Part shown: one piece after another, positions 6,184 to 6,235 of the stretch | How positions within the stretch are numbered: position 1 is the first letter of the stretch | Layout: the number at the start of each line of letters is the position of its first letter | Origin: an uncultured Eubacteriales bacterium | GTDB lineage: Bacteria; Bacillota; Clostridia; Oscillospirales; Oscillospiraceae | Assembly (NCBI GenBank): GCA_900555665.1 | Contig: USLX01000086.1 | Span: forward strand, 1-6,235 | DNA: 6,235 nt | Reading direction: 5' to 3' | Made by a program: the position numbers and the translations under genes | Notes under the pieces: generated by a model | What the model saw: only the letters and a program-made list of their open reading frames with translations | Databases searched by the model: none | Told to the model about the DNA's origin: nothing

Positions 6184-6235
6184 AGGGGATTTGTGTAACG
6201 GTAGCACACCGGACTCTGACTCCGTTTGCGGGGGT
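6184..6235 (+). tRNA. tRNA-Gln(CUG), 5' part, truncated by the window edge
   Basis: About 52 nt of a tRNA are present. The acceptor 5' strand is AGGGGAT (6184-6190), then TT. The D arm is GTGT (6193-6196), a loop with GG at 6200-6201, and GCAC (6204-6207). The anticodon arm is CCGGA (6209-6213), loop CTCTGAC and TCCGT (6221-6225). The anticodon CTG is at 6216-6218, preceded by U33 and followed by A37, so it reads CAG (Gln). The variable region is followed by the T stem GGGGG and T54 at the last base. The 27-43 pair would be C-U, a mismatch. The 3' half lies outside, so acceptor pairing and an encoded CCA cannot be checked. Further tRNA genes may follow. Confidence 0.9.

Overview
The window looks like chromosomal DNA from an endospore-forming, fairly GC-rich member of the Firmicutes, probably Clostridia of the Oscillospirales/Ruminococcaceae type. 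The grounds are a SpoIVB-type sporulation protease, a Firmicutes-type RpoB with an acidic C-terminal tail, AGGAGG-type ribosome binding sites and GC-rich third codon positions. The lineage is an inference from these traits; I matched no specific genome.

Layout, left to right. All protein genes read leftwards (minus strand); only the tRNA at the right edge reads rightwards. Positions 1-229 hold the 5' end of rpoC. Positions 248-3958 hold a complete rpoB, 18 bp from rpoC, so the two form an rpoBC operon. It has its own near-perfect sigma-A promoter at 4127-4155 and a leader of about 160 nt. No ribosomal protein gene (rplJ/rplL) precedes it. A bidirectional-looking intrinsic terminator (4186-4226) separates rpoBC from a GNAT acetyltransferase gene (4251-4703).

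The region upstream of the acetyltransferase gene is the most unusual part. It contains an extended -10 promoter inside nested inverted repeats, then a 20-codon ORF with an excellent ribosome binding site. The stop codon of that ORF abuts a six-base anti-Shine-Dalgarno segment that can pair with the acetyltransferase ribosome binding site. This is the geometry of a translational attenuator with a leader peptide.

Further right lie a hairpin terminator (4923-4948) and a complete spoIVB-like gene (4953-5915) with a signal anchor, a PDZ domain and an intact S55 catalytic triad. It is not in the usual recN-spoIVB-spo0A setting. A sigma-G-like -10 element sits just upstream. Divergent from it, a consensus sigma-A promoter (6126-6153) drives a tRNA-Gln(CUG) gene that is cut off by the window edge.

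The genes have housekeeping (transcription, translation), sporulation and small-molecule acetylation roles and do not form one pathway. I see no mobile element, CRISPR array, prophage or defence system. The very long plus-strand ORFs are antisense shadows, caused by complete avoidance of TTA, CTA and TCA codons in the real genes.
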